From: Alphaproteobacteria bacterium
GTDB lineage: Bacteria > Pseudomonadota > Alphaproteobacteria > UBA8366
Direction of reading: 5' to 3'
Assembly: GCA_028281325.1 (NCBI GenBank)
Contig: JANQKC010000001.1
Span: 49,943-113,942, forward strand
DNA: 64,000 nucleotides
Numbering within the stretch: the stretch's first letter is position 1; every line of letters starts with the position of its first letter. Below the pieces are notes generated by a model that saw only the letters and a program-made list of their open reading frames with translations, did not search any database and had not been told where the DNA came from. The position numbers and the translations under genes were made by a program. This document shows positions 37,653 to 45,995 of this stretch, piece by piece.

Positions 37653-39200
37653 ATGGCTGAAAAGAAAAATGTCCTTCTCATCGTGGTCGATCAATGGCGG
37701 GGCGATACCCTGTCCTACATCGGCCATCCGTCGGTCCAGACGCCGCATCTCGATGCGCTCTGCCGCGACAGCACGGTGTTCCGCAATCACTACACGCAAT
37801 GTGCGCCTTGCGGTCCGGCGCGCGCGTCGCTCCTCACCAGCCTCTACATGATGAACCATCGGGTGGTGCAGAACGGCATCCCGATGGATACCCGTCACGC
37901 GACCCTGCCGATGGAAATGCGGAAACACGGCTATGACTCCGCTCTGGTCGGTTATACGACGACATCGCCCGACCCTCGCCTGACGCCGTCCGACGACCCG
38001 CGTTACAAGTTCCGCGGGGCCTTGATGCCGGGCTGGACGCCGATCGCACCGATGGACCCGGCGCGCCGGCCGTATTTCAACTGGCTCCGCCAACACGGCA
38101 TGGACCTGCCGGATCCGCCCGAGGACATCTGGTTGCCGGCCGAGGGTCACGATGCGCCCGGGGGCGCCACGCGCGCGCCGTCTCGCATTCCGGCGGAATT
38201 GTCGGACACCAGTTGGACGACGAAACACGGCCTTGCCTATCTGCGCGGCGTCGAACAGCAGAACTGGTTCCTGCATCTGGGATATTTCCGGCCGCATCCC
38301 CCCTTCATCGCGCCGGCGCCCTATAACGAAAGTCACGATCCCGACGACGCGCCGGGCCCGGTGCGCGCGCCGTCCCGCGAGGCGGAGGCGGAACAGCATC
38401 CGCTGCTCGACCATTACATTCGCAACGACAAGCAGTCGCGGTTCTTCCGCGATGGGACCGGTCTCGCCAGCGACATGAGCGAGTCCGAGGTGCGCGTCAT
38501 GCGCGCCGCCTATTATGGCCTGATGAAGGAAATCGACGACCATATCGGTCGCCTCATCGCGTATCTGAAGGAAAGCGGGCAATACGACGATACGCTGATC
38601 GTCTTTACGTCGGACCATGCGGAGATGCTGGGCGATCATTACTTGCTGGGCAAGATCGGCTATTTCGACCAATCCTTCCACATTCCGATGATCGTCCACG
38701 ACCCGTCACCGGAAGCGGATTCGATGCGCGGCGAGATCGTCGACGCCTTCACGGAAACCATCGACGTGATGCCGACGATCCTGGATTGGGTCGGCGGCGC
38801 GGTGCCGCATACCTGCGACGGCGCGTCGCTGCTGCCGCTCTGCCGGGGACCGAAACCCGCCGACTGGCGCAGCGAGGTGCATTTCGAGTTCGATTTCCGG
38901 CCTTATTTCTCCAACGCCGCGAAACCGCCGCCCTTTGGCTTGTCGCTCGATCAATGCGGCCTCTGCGTGATCCGGGACGAGAAATACAAATACGTCCATT
39001 TCGATGCGCTGCCGCCGTTGTTTTTCGATATGACGGCGGACCCCGGCCAGTTGCGGAACCTTGCGACAGATCCGGGCAATGCGCCGGTCATGCTGGACTA
39101 CGCGCAGAGGATGTTGTCCTGGCGCATGCGCCATGCCGATCGGACGTTGACCGGGTATTCGGCGACGCCGGAGGGGCTGATCAATCGCCGCGAAACCTAG
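37653..39200 (+). CDS. sulfatase-family hydrolase, phosphonate monoester hydrolase type
   Basis: A 515-residue member of the alkaline phosphatase superfamily, close in appearance to the phosphonate monoester hydrolases of Rhizobium and Burkholderia (PMH/PehA, about 514 residues). VLLIVVDQWRGDTL supplies metal-binding Asp; Cys53 in the motif CGPAR is the residue converted to formylglycine; VFTSDHAEMLGDH (about 312-324) and GKIGYFDQSFHIPMIVHD carry further ligands. No signal peptide, so cytosolic. These enzymes are catalytically promiscuous, acting on phosphonate monoesters, phosphodiesters and sulfates. No formylglycine-generating enzyme gene is in the window. Stands alone with about 170 bp upstream. 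Confidence 0.85.
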   Translation: MAEKKNVLLIVVDQWRGDTLSYIGHPSVQTPHLDALCRDSTVFRNHYTQCAPCGPARASLLTSLYMMNHRVVQNGIPMDTRHATLPMEMRKHGYDSALVGYTTTSPDPRLTPSDDPRYKFRGALMPGWTPIAPMDPARRPYFNWLRQHGMDLPDPPEDIWLPAEGHDAPGGATRAPSRIPAELSDTSWTTKHGLAYLRGVEQQNWFLHLGYFRPHPPFIAPAPYNESHDPDDAPGPVRAPSREAEAEQHPLLDHYIRNDKQSRFFRDGTGLASDMSESEVRVMRAAYYGLMKEIDDHIGRLIAYLKESGQYDDTLIVFTSDHAEMLGDHYLLGKIGYFDQSFHIPMIVHDPSPEADSMRGEIVDAFTETIDVMPTILDWVGGAVPHTCDGASLLPLCRGPKPADWRSEVHFEFDFRPYFSNAAKPPPFGLSLDQCGLCVIRDEKYKYVHFDALPPLFFDMTADPGQLRNLATDPGNAPVMLDYAQRMLSWRMRHADRTLTGYSATPEGLINRRET

Positions 39201-39206
39201 GCCGCG

Positions 39207-40127
39207 TCAGACGTAGACCGGCGTGCGCCAATCGGCGTGATCGGATGACGCGCCGGTCACCGTGTCCAAATAACTTTTCTGAAGCGCCCGTGTGACCGGG
39301 CCGACCGCGCCATCGCCGACCGGAATCCCGTCGAGGCTGATGATCGGCGTCACCTCCGCCAGGGTGCCGCAGAGGAAGGCTTCCTCCGCCGCATACACCT
39401 CGGTCCGGTCGACATCGCGCTCCTGGGTCTCCAGATCCTGCGTCTCGCGCAGCAAACGCATCAGCGTATCGCGGGTGATGCTCTCCAGCAGGTCGTTCGA
39501 CGGCGACGGCGTGACGGGCCGCCCGCCGCGGATCAGGAACAGCGTCGCGCCCGGCCCCTCGGACACCTTGCCCCGGCTGTTCAGGAAGATCGCGCGGTCG
39601 AAGCCGCCAGCGCGCGCCTCCAGTTCCGCCAGCCGGCCGTTCACGTAATTGGCGTTGCATTTGATCCGGACCGGCAATGCATTGTCCGCCGTCCGCGCCC
39701 AGGAACTGGTGCCCGCGGTGAGGCCGCTGCGCATGAAGGGATGCGGCGGGCACGGGCCGCCCTGCACATACACGCCGACGGGGCCGTTGTCGGTGCGCGC
39801 GCCGTCGGCATCGTCGAGCAGGGCCATGATTCGCATCTGGATCGTCGTCTTGAAATCGTTGGCGCGGATCATCTCGAGGACGAAGGATTCCAATCGTTCG
39901 ATCGCGTGGTCGTCGTCCAGGCGCAGCAGTTTCAGCGACTGCTTGAGGCGCGCAAGATGTTCGCGCAGGCGGAAGACATAGAGCTGTTCGTCATCCGCGT
40001 TCCAATACCCGCGGATGCCTTCGAAGACGCCGATGCCGTATTTTGCGGCCGGCGAGGCGACGTTGATTTGCGCCTCGGCGCTGGGAACGACTTTGCCGTT
40101 GACGGTCATATAGGTCGCGTCGGTCAT
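39207..40127 (-). CDS. ilvE: branched-chain amino acid aminotransferase (class IV)
   Basis: A 306-residue fold type IV PLP enzyme: FEGIRGYWN (about 35-43), RLREHLARLKQSLKLL, the PLP lysine about residue 156 in RIKCNANYVNGRLAELEA, and SEGPGATLFLI for phosphate binding. The length equals that of bacterial IlvE (about 309). It interconverts branched-chain amino acids and keto acids with glutamate; D-amino acid aminotransferases have the same fold, so confidence in substrate is lower than in family. The ATG at 40127 starts the usual MTDATYMTVNGK; 47 extra codons of the open frame are upstream sequence. Confidence 0.88.
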   Translation of the reverse strand: MTDATYMTVNGKVVPSAEAQINVASPAAKYGIGVFEGIRGYWNADDEQLYVFRLREHLARLKQSLKLLRLDDDHAIERLESFVLEMIRANDFKTTIQMRIMALLDDADGARTDNGPVGVYVQGGPCPPHPFMRSGLTAGTSSWARTADNALPVRIKCNANYVNGRLAELEARAGGFDRAIFLNSRGKVSEGPGATLFLIRGGRPVTPSPSNDLLESITRDTLMRLLRETQDLETQERDVDRTEVYAAEEAFLCGTLAEVTPIISLDGIPVGDGAVGPVTRALQKSYLDTVTGASSDHADWRTPVYV

Positions 40128-40305
40128 GGGGGTGTTTCCTCGATTCCTAACGGCGGTGCGCCGGACAGGGCGCCGCCGCCGTGATTTGGCGTTTCTTTGA
40201 AATGGCTGACAAGGGTACGTCAGCGTCAGCTTAGGAAGGAATCGGGCGATGGGTAAACCGCGGTCCATCGTCCATCGCGTTCGGCGTCGGGAAGGACGGG
40301 GAGGC

Positions 40306-41268
40306 TCAGTTTTTGTCCGGCGTCAGGATCCGGATTGGATTGCCGCCGAGCCAGGCCTTGATGTCTTCCAGCGCGCCGCCGTACCACAGATCGTAATTCT
40401 CGCGGGTGAAGCCGCCGATATGCGGGGTGATGACGCTGCCGGGAAGTGTCCGCAGGGGATCGTCTTGCGGCAAGGGTTCGGTGCCGAACACGTCGAGGCC
40501 GACGCCCGCGATGGTTCCGTTCTGCACGGCGCGCACCAGGGCTGCTTCGTCGACAATCGGGCCGCGCGCCGTGTTGATCAGATAGGCGGTTCGCTTCATG
40601 CGCGCGAGGTCTTCTTCGCCGACCAGGCCGCGGCTTCGGTCGCTCAACACCACATGGACCGTGACGTAATCGGAACGCGCGAACAACACGTCCTTCTCGA
40701 CGCGCTTTACGCCGATTTGCCGGGCGCGGTCGTCGGTGAGGTTCGGGCTCCAGGCGATGACCTCCATGTCGAACAGCTTGCCGACTTGCGCGACCTTCGA
40801 GCCGAGCTTGCCGAGTCCGATAACGCCTAGCACCTTGCCGGCGAGGCCGTCGGCGACTTCGATGCCCCAATGCCCCTCGCGGGTGCCGCGGTCCTCGGTC
40901 GGAATGCGTTTCGCCAGCGACAGGATAAGGCCCCAGGTATGCTCGGCCGTCGGCGTGTGGCCCAATTCGGTGTGGCAGACCAGCACGTCACGCTCACCGC
41001 AGGCGGCAAGGTCGATCGACTTGTTGCGGCCGCTGGTCGAGACCAGCAGTTTCAGGTTGGGCAGCGTCTCGATCAGAGCGCGGGGAAACGGCGTCCGTTC
41101 CCGCATGATGACCAAAACGTCATAGGGGTGCAGGCGGTCGGTCAGCGCCGGCAAATCGGTTAGATGGTCATGAAAGACATCGACCGAGCAGTCCGCCGGC
41201 AGCGAGTCCCAATCCGCGGATTGCATCGCGATTTTTTGGTAGTCGTCCAGGATGGCGATCCGCGTCAT
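40306..41268 (-). CDS. D-2-hydroxyacid dehydrogenase family protein
   Basis: A 320-residue NAD-dependent dehydrogenase with the Rossmann motif VLGVIGLGKLGSKVA (about 145-159) and the catalytic Arg-Glu-His set: NTARGPIVDEAAL (Arg), DVFGTEPLP (Glu) and TPHIGGFT (His about 286). It resembles the SerA/formate dehydrogenase-like group without the ACT domain, so phosphoglycerate dehydrogenase is possible but not preferred. The start shares one base with the ubiG stop (TAATG), so it is coupled to ubiG. Confidence 0.88.
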   Translation of the reverse strand: MTRIAILDDYQKIAMQSADWDSLPADCSVDVFHDHLTDLPALTDRLHPYDVLVIMRERTPFPRALIETLPNLKLLVSTSGRNKSIDLAACGERDVLVCHTELGHTPTAEHTWGLILSLAKRIPTEDRGTREGHWGIEVADGLAGKVLGVIGLGKLGSKVAQVGKLFDMEVIAWSPNLTDDRARQIGVKRVEKDVLFARSDYVTVHVVLSDRSRGLVGEEDLARMKRTAYLINTARGPIVDEAALVRAVQNGTIAGVGLDVFGTEPLPQDDPLRTLPGSVITPHIGGFTRENYDLWYGGALEDIKAWLGGNPIRILTPDKN

Positions 41269-42077
41269 TAATGGCTCCTTGCCGCGATGGCGTTCGATTG
41301 GGCGGTCAGGCTGTCATCCGATTTTTCGGCGATGGCGATATAGTTCACGCCGAGGTCGCGCGGCGACAGCGACCATTGATCCTTGATCGGGTTGAAGGTG
41401 ACGCCCGTCACGTCGGTGACCGACATGCCGGATCGCCGTAGCGGTGCCGCGAGTTCCGAGGGCCGCACGAAGCGCCGCCAGTCATGGGTGCCGCGCGGCA
41501 GCCAGCGCATGACGTATTCCGCCCCGATGATGGCGAACAGATAGGACTTCGGCGTCCGGTTCAGCGTGGCGAGAAACATCAGCCCGCCGGGGCGGACCAA
41601 CTCGGCGCAATCGGCGATGAAGGCGTCGCGGTCGGCGATATGCTCGATCACCTCCATGTTGAGAACGACGTCGAAGACGCGCTTTTCCGCGGCCAAGTCT
41701 CCGGCGGTGGCGAACCGGTAGTCGACCGCCAACCCCATCTGTTCGGCATGGACGCGCGCCACTTCAACATTCCGTTCGGTGGCGTCGATCCCGGTCACCG
41801 ACGCGCCGAGCCGCGCCATGGGTTCGGCCAGCAAGCCGCCGCCGCAGCCGACGTCGACCACCGACAACCCGTCGAGCGGCCGGGCGGCTTTGGGGTCCCG
41901 GCCGAAATGGGCCGCGATACGGTCGCGCAGCAGTTCCAGGCGGATCGGGTTGAACTTGTGCAGCGGCCGGAACTTCCCGTTCGGATCCCACCATTCTTCC
42001 GCGATGGCGGCGAATTTGGCCAATTCTGAATCGTCGACGGTGCGGTCCAACGCGCGGGGCGTTTGCTTTTCCATCAT
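41268..42077 (-). CDS. ubiG: ubiquinone biosynthesis O-methyltransferase
   Basis: Catalyses the two O-methylations in ubiquinone synthesis. The 269-residue protein has ELAKFAAIAEEWWDPNGKFRPLHKFNP near the start (seen as KFAAIAEEWWDPNGKF), SAM motif I VVDVGCGGGLLAEPMA (about 75-90), VIEHIADRDAF and GTHDWRRFV, which are characteristic of UbiG. Start chosen at the ATG at 42077, the first that gives the conserved N-terminus. It is divergent from lysC, the usual alphaproteobacterial arrangement, and coupled to the downstream dehydrogenase. Confidence 0.96.
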   Translation of the reverse strand: MMEKQTPRALDRTVDDSELAKFAAIAEEWWDPNGKFRPLHKFNPIRLELLRDRIAAHFGRDPKAARPLDGLSVVDVGCGGGLLAEPMARLGASVTGIDATERNVEVARVHAEQMGLAVDYRFATAGDLAAEKRVFDVVLNMEVIEHIADRDAFIADCAELVRPGGLMFLATLNRTPKSYLFAIIGAEYVMRWLPRGTHDWRRFVRPSELAAPLRRSGMSVTDVTGVTFNPIKDQWSLSPRDLGVNYIAIAEKSDDSLTAQSNAIAARSH

Positions 42078-42208
42078 GGTATTAGCCGGGTCCGGCAGGA
42101 TGTGGAGGCCTTGCATGGCCGCGATGCAAAGAGTATGGATACGCCGCCTCCGCGGGGCAACCTCTGGCATGGGCCGGAGGGGGATTTTTCCGCTTTAGGG
42201 TCGTGATT

Positions 42209-43429
42209 ATGGCGCGGATCGTTATGAAATTCGGCGGCACGTCGGTGGCCGACCTGGACCGGATTCGCAATGCGGCGAAACGGATCAAGGCCGAGCATGA
42301 CCAAGGCCATGAGATCGCTGTGGCCGTTTCGGCGATGGCGGGCGAGACCAACCGTCTGGTCGACTTCGTGACGACGGCAAACAAGCTGCATGATGCGCGC
42401 GAATACGACGTGGTGGTGTCGTCCGGCGAGCAGGTGACCAGCGGCCTGATGGCGTTGACGCTGCAGGAAATGGGATTGCCGGCCCGGTCCTGGCTTTCCT
42501 GGCAGTTGCCGATCCGGACCGACGACGTGCACGGCAAGGCGCGGATCCAGGCGATCGAAACCGCGCGTATGATCGAGCGTTTCGCCGACGGTCAGGTCGC
42601 CGTGGTCGCTGGCTTCCAGGGCGTCTCGCCCGACGGCCGCGTGACGACGCTGGGCCGCGGCGGGTCGGATACCAGCGCCGTGGCGCTTGCCGCGGCGCTC
42701 GAAGCCGATCGATGCGATATCTATACCGATGTGGATGGTGTCTATACCACCGATCCGCGGATCGTGACGAAAGCGCGCAAGCTGGATCGCATCACTTACG
42801 AAGAGATGCTCGAAATGGCGTCGCAGGGCGCGAAGGTGCTGCAGACCCGATCGGTCGAGCTGGCCATGAAAGCGGGCGTCCGCCTGCAGGTGTTGTCGAG
42901 TTTCCGGGACGAACCCGGTACCTTGGTTGTTGATGAGGACGAGATCGTGGAACATCAGATCGTCAGTGGAATTGCCTATAGCCGGGACGAAGCGAAGATC
43001 AGTCTCGCCGGCGTTGCGGACAAGCCCGGCGTGGCGGCGGGGATTTTCGGCCCGCTCTCCGAGGCGAATGTGAATGTCGACATGATCGTCCAGAGCATGG
43101 CGGCGGACGGTCGGCGGACGGATATGACCTTTACTGTCGGGAAAGCCGATTTCGACCGCGCGATGGACGTGCTGAACGGCGTCAAGGACGCGGTTGGCTG
43201 CAACGACGTGCTGTCCGATCAGAATGTCGTCAAGATCTCGGTGATCGGCGTCGGCATGCGCAGCCATGCAGGCGTGGCGCAGGTGATGTTCCGTACGCTG
43301 GCGGAGAAGGGTATAAACATCCAGGTGATATCCACCTCGGAGATCAAGATCAGCGTCTTGGTCGCCGAGGAGTACACGGAACTGGCGTTGCGCGCGTTGC
43401 ATACCGCGTATGGGTTGGATACCGACTGA
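42209..43429 (+). CDS. lysC: aspartate kinase
   Basis: First step of lysine, threonine and methionine synthesis. The 406-residue protein starts MARIVMKFGGTSVAD, with the kinase signature KFGGTSV at 7-13 and GRGGSDTSAVALAAAL (about 151-166), and ends with two ACT domains (about 265-400) that bind the feedback inhibitors. The ATG at 42209 follows AGGG by 8 bases; a GTG two codons earlier is possible. Divergent from ubiG and followed 64 bp later by ptsP, a conserved alphaproteobacterial pair. Confidence 0.97.
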   Translation: MARIVMKFGGTSVADLDRIRNAAKRIKAEHDQGHEIAVAVSAMAGETNRLVDFVTTANKLHDAREYDVVVSSGEQVTSGLMALTLQEMGLPARSWLSWQLPIRTDDVHGKARIQAIETARMIERFADGQVAVVAGFQGVSPDGRVTTLGRGGSDTSAVALAAALEADRCDIYTDVDGVYTTDPRIVTKARKLDRITYEEMLEMASQGAKVLQTRSVELAMKAGVRLQVLSSFRDEPGTLVVDEDEIVEHQIVSGIAYSRDEAKISLAGVADKPGVAAGIFGPLSEANVNVDMIVQSMAADGRRTDMTFTVGKADFDRAMDVLNGVKDAVGCNDVLSDQNVVKISVIGVGMRSHAGVAQVMFRTLAEKGINIQVISTSEIKISVLVAEEYTELALRALHTAYGLDTD

Positions 43430-43493
43430 CGGGACGGGCCGTCGTTCGCGGCGGGCGTGCGGCGGCGTTAGCGGCGTAGAACGGGTTTAGCGG

Positions 43494-45773
43494 ATGACCG
43501 ATGTCACGCATTGGGTCGGGTCGCGGCAGTTGCTGCGCCGTCTGCGCGACGCCATGGCGCGCGGCGGCACGACGCAGGAACGGCTGGACCGGATCGCCGA
43601 GATCATCGCCCGCGGCATGGTGGCGGAAGTATGCTCCGTCTACGTCATGCAGCCGGGCGAACGGCTCGTGCTGTGCAGCACCGAGGGGCTGCGCAAGGAC
43701 GCCGTCTACCGCACGCAACTCGGCGTGAACGAAGGGTTGGTCGGGGCGATCGCCGCGCACGCCAGCCCGTTGGCCTTGGCCGATGCGCAAAGCCATCCGC
43801 AATTCGCCTATCGGCCTGAAACCGGCGAGGAAATCTACCATTCCTTCTTGGGCGCGCCTGTGCTGCGCAGCGGCCGGGTCATGGGCGTGCTGACCGTTCA
43901 GAACATGACCCAGCGCAACTACAACGAAGAGGAAGTCGAAACGCTGGAAACCGTCGCCATGGTGGTCGCCGAATTGATCGCGGGCGGCGACCTTTCGGTG
44001 CCCGACGAAGTGGCGGGGCCGGCGAACACGGCGCCGGTTCGTCTCGACGGCACGCGGCTCAACGGCGGGCTGGCGCGCGGCGTTGCGGTGTTGCATGAAC
44101 GGGGTGCGCCGATTTCGCAAACCATCGCGGAAGATCCCGATGTGGAACTGAAGCGGATCGCCGAGGCGATGAGCGGCATGCAATTGGCCCTCGACAGCAT
44201 GGTCGACCGGCTTTCGGGCGACGCCCAGGCGACGCGATCCGGCGAACCGCTCGATATCCTGCGGGCGTTCCGGATGATCGCGGACGATCACGGATGGATT
44301 CGGCGGATCCGCGAAGCGATTCAGAGTGGGCTAACGGCGGAGGCGGCGGTCGCGAAGGTGCAGAACGACACCCGGGCGCGCATGAGTCAGGTTCGCGACC
44401 CGTATCTTCGCGAACGGCTGCTCGACCTCGACGACCTTGCCTACCGGCTGTTGCAGCATCTGACGCACGGCGTCCAAGGCGGTAACGGCGCGTCGCCGTT
44501 ACCGGAAGACGTCGTCCTGGTGGCGCGCGCCATGGGACCGGTCGAACTGCTCGACTACGACCGCACGCGGCTCCGCGCCTTGATTCTCGACGAAGGAACG
44601 GCGGCGTCGCATGTGGCCATCGTGGCGAAGGCGCTCGATATCCCGGTCGTCGGCAACGTGCGCGGCGTCATCGGCAAGGTCGAGCCGGGCGACCCGGTTT
44701 TCGTCGATGGCGATAACGGGGTCGCCTATGTGCGGCCGGCCGAGGATTTTCGGAAGAGCTTCTCCGACAGCCTGCAGAATTTCGAAAAGAAGCGTGCGGA
44801 ATACGCCGCGACGCGGGACCTGCCGGCCGTGACGCGGGACGGGCAGTCCGTGTCGTTGTTGATCAACGCCGGCCTCGATATCGACCTTGATCATTTGCAC
44901 GAAAGCGGGGCCGACGGCGTGGGGCTCTACCGGACCGAAATTCCGTTCATGATCCACGCACAGTTCCCGCGTCTGACGAAGCAGACCGACCTATACCGCG
45001 AGATTTACGATAAGGCGGATGACCGGCCGGTGGTTTTCCGCACGCTCGACATCGGCGGCGACAAACTGCTGCCTTATTTGCGGATCGGCGAAGACGAGAA
45101 CCCGGCGATGGGATGGCGGGCGCTGCGCATCGCGCTCGATCGCCCGGCGATCTTGCGGTTGCAGATCCGCGCCCTGATGCAGGCGTCGGCCGACCGCGAG
45201 CTGCGTGTCATGTTCCCGTTGGTCACCGAGGTCGCGGAATTCGACGCCGCGAAGGCGTTGCTCGACCTTGAGGTGGACCGCGCGACATCCCGCGGCAATC
45301 CGCTGCCCGAACGCATCCTCGTGGGCGCCATGATGGAAGTGCCGTCGCTGTACTTCCAACTGCCGCAGCTTCTCGACCGGCTCGATTTCCTGTCCGTCGG
45401 ATCGAACGACTTGGTGCAGTTCCTCTTCGCCTGCGATCGCGGCAACCCGAGAGTGAGCGACAGGTATGACGTGCTGTCGCCGGCGGTCCTGAAATTCTTG
45501 CATGGCGTCGCCGGACAATGCCGCGACGCCGGCGTTCCGGTCAGTCTTTGCGGGGAAATGGCCGGGCAGCCGCTGGACGCAATGGCGCTGATCGGGATCG
45601 GCTTTCGAAGCCTGTCGATGCCGTCCGGCGCGATCGGCGCGGTGCGTCACATGATGCAGAATCTCGACGCCGGCGATCTCGCGGAATATGTGGACTCGTT
45701 GTTGGACGCCCCCGACCACAGTCTCCGCGATGCCCTGCGCGCCTATGCGGACCGCCATGCGATACCGCACTAG
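43494..45773 (+). CDS. ptsP: nitrogen-PTS enzyme I (EI-Ntr) with GAF domain
   Basis: Starts the regulatory phosphorelay PtsP-PtsO-PtsN using phosphoenolpyruvate. The 759-residue protein has an N-terminal GAF domain (about 15-160, containing VAEVCSVYVMQPGERLVL), which in this family senses glutamine, then the EI N-terminal helical and phosphohistidine domains with His373 in GTAASHVAIVAKALDIP, and the C-terminal PEP-binding barrel with GLYRTEIPFM, FRTLDIGGDKLLPYL and FLSVGSNDLVQF. All key residues are present. The ptsO and ptsN partners are elsewhere. Confidence 0.96.
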   Translation: MTDVTHWVGSRQLLRRLRDAMARGGTTQERLDRIAEIIARGMVAEVCSVYVMQPGERLVLCSTEGLRKDAVYRTQLGVNEGLVGAIAAHASPLALADAQSHPQFAYRPETGEEIYHSFLGAPVLRSGRVMGVLTVQNMTQRNYNEEEVETLETVAMVVAELIAGGDLSVPDEVAGPANTAPVRLDGTRLNGGLARGVAVLHERGAPISQTIAEDPDVELKRIAEAMSGMQLALDSMVDRLSGDAQATRSGEPLDILRAFRMIADDHGWIRRIREAIQSGLTAEAAVAKVQNDTRARMSQVRDPYLRERLLDLDDLAYRLLQHLTHGVQGGNGASPLPEDVVLVARAMGPVELLDYDRTRLRALILDEGTAASHVAIVAKALDIPVVGNVRGVIGKVEPGDPVFVDGDNGVAYVRPAEDFRKSFSDSLQNFEKKRAEYAATRDLPAVTRDGQSVSLLINAGLDIDLDHLHESGADGVGLYRTEIPFMIHAQFPRLTKQTDLYREIYDKADDRPVVFRTLDIGGDKLLPYLRIGEDENPAMGWRALRIALDRPAILRLQIRALMQASADRELRVMFPLVTEVAEFDAAKALLDLEVDRATSRGNPLPERILVGAMMEVPSLYFQLPQLLDRLDFLSVGSNDLVQFLFACDRGNPRVSDRYDVLSPAVLKFLHGVAGQCRDAGVPVSLCGEMAGQPLDAMALIGIGFRSLSMPSGAIGAVRHMMQNLDAGDLAEYVDSLLDAPDHSLRDALRAYADRHAIPH

Positions 45774-45808
45774 GCCGGTGAATTGGGAACTCTTTCCCGT
45801 TTGACCGT

Positions 45809-45849
45809 CACCATTCCCCATTCCGTTGCAAAGCGGACCGTGAATGGTG
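45809..45849 (+). repeat. inverted repeat after ptsP
   Basis: CACCATTC (45809-45816) and GAATGGTG (45842-45849) are exact inverted repeats with a 25-base spacer, 36 bp after the ptsP stop. No T-run follows. Could be a weak terminator or an operator in the rodZ promoter region. Confidence 0.4.
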
Positions 45850-45851
45850 GC

Positions 45852-45880
45852 TGCAATTTCGACGCGGTTTGTAGTATAGT
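45852..45880 (+). promoter_or_regulatory. candidate rodZ promoter
   Basis: A good -10, TATAGT (45875-45880), lies with a poor -35 (TGCAAT, 45852-45857) at 17-base spacing. The transcript would carry a leader of about 110 bases including the inverted repeat at 45920-45960. Confidence 0.35.
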
Positions 45881-45919
45881 CGCCGCGATTGGGGAGCGAC
45901 ATCAGCGGAAGTCGCATTC

Positions 45920-45960
45920 GGTAATCCAATAACAATACTTATGAATCATAGTGGATTACC
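45920..45960 (+). promoter_or_regulatory. 41-bp inverted repeat in the rodZ leader
   Basis: GGTAATCCA (45920-45928) and TGGATTACC (45952-45960) are exact 9-bp arms. A second palindrome, TATGA-A-TCATA (45940-45950), is nested between them. The right arm ends 35 bp before the rodZ ATG and is followed by AT-rich sequence with a run of five T at 45973-45977. It could be an operator for a dimeric regulator or an RNA attenuator. Confidence 0.5.
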
Positions 45961-45995
45961 ATTAATTCGGTGTTTTTAGGGGACCCGTTCCGCAC

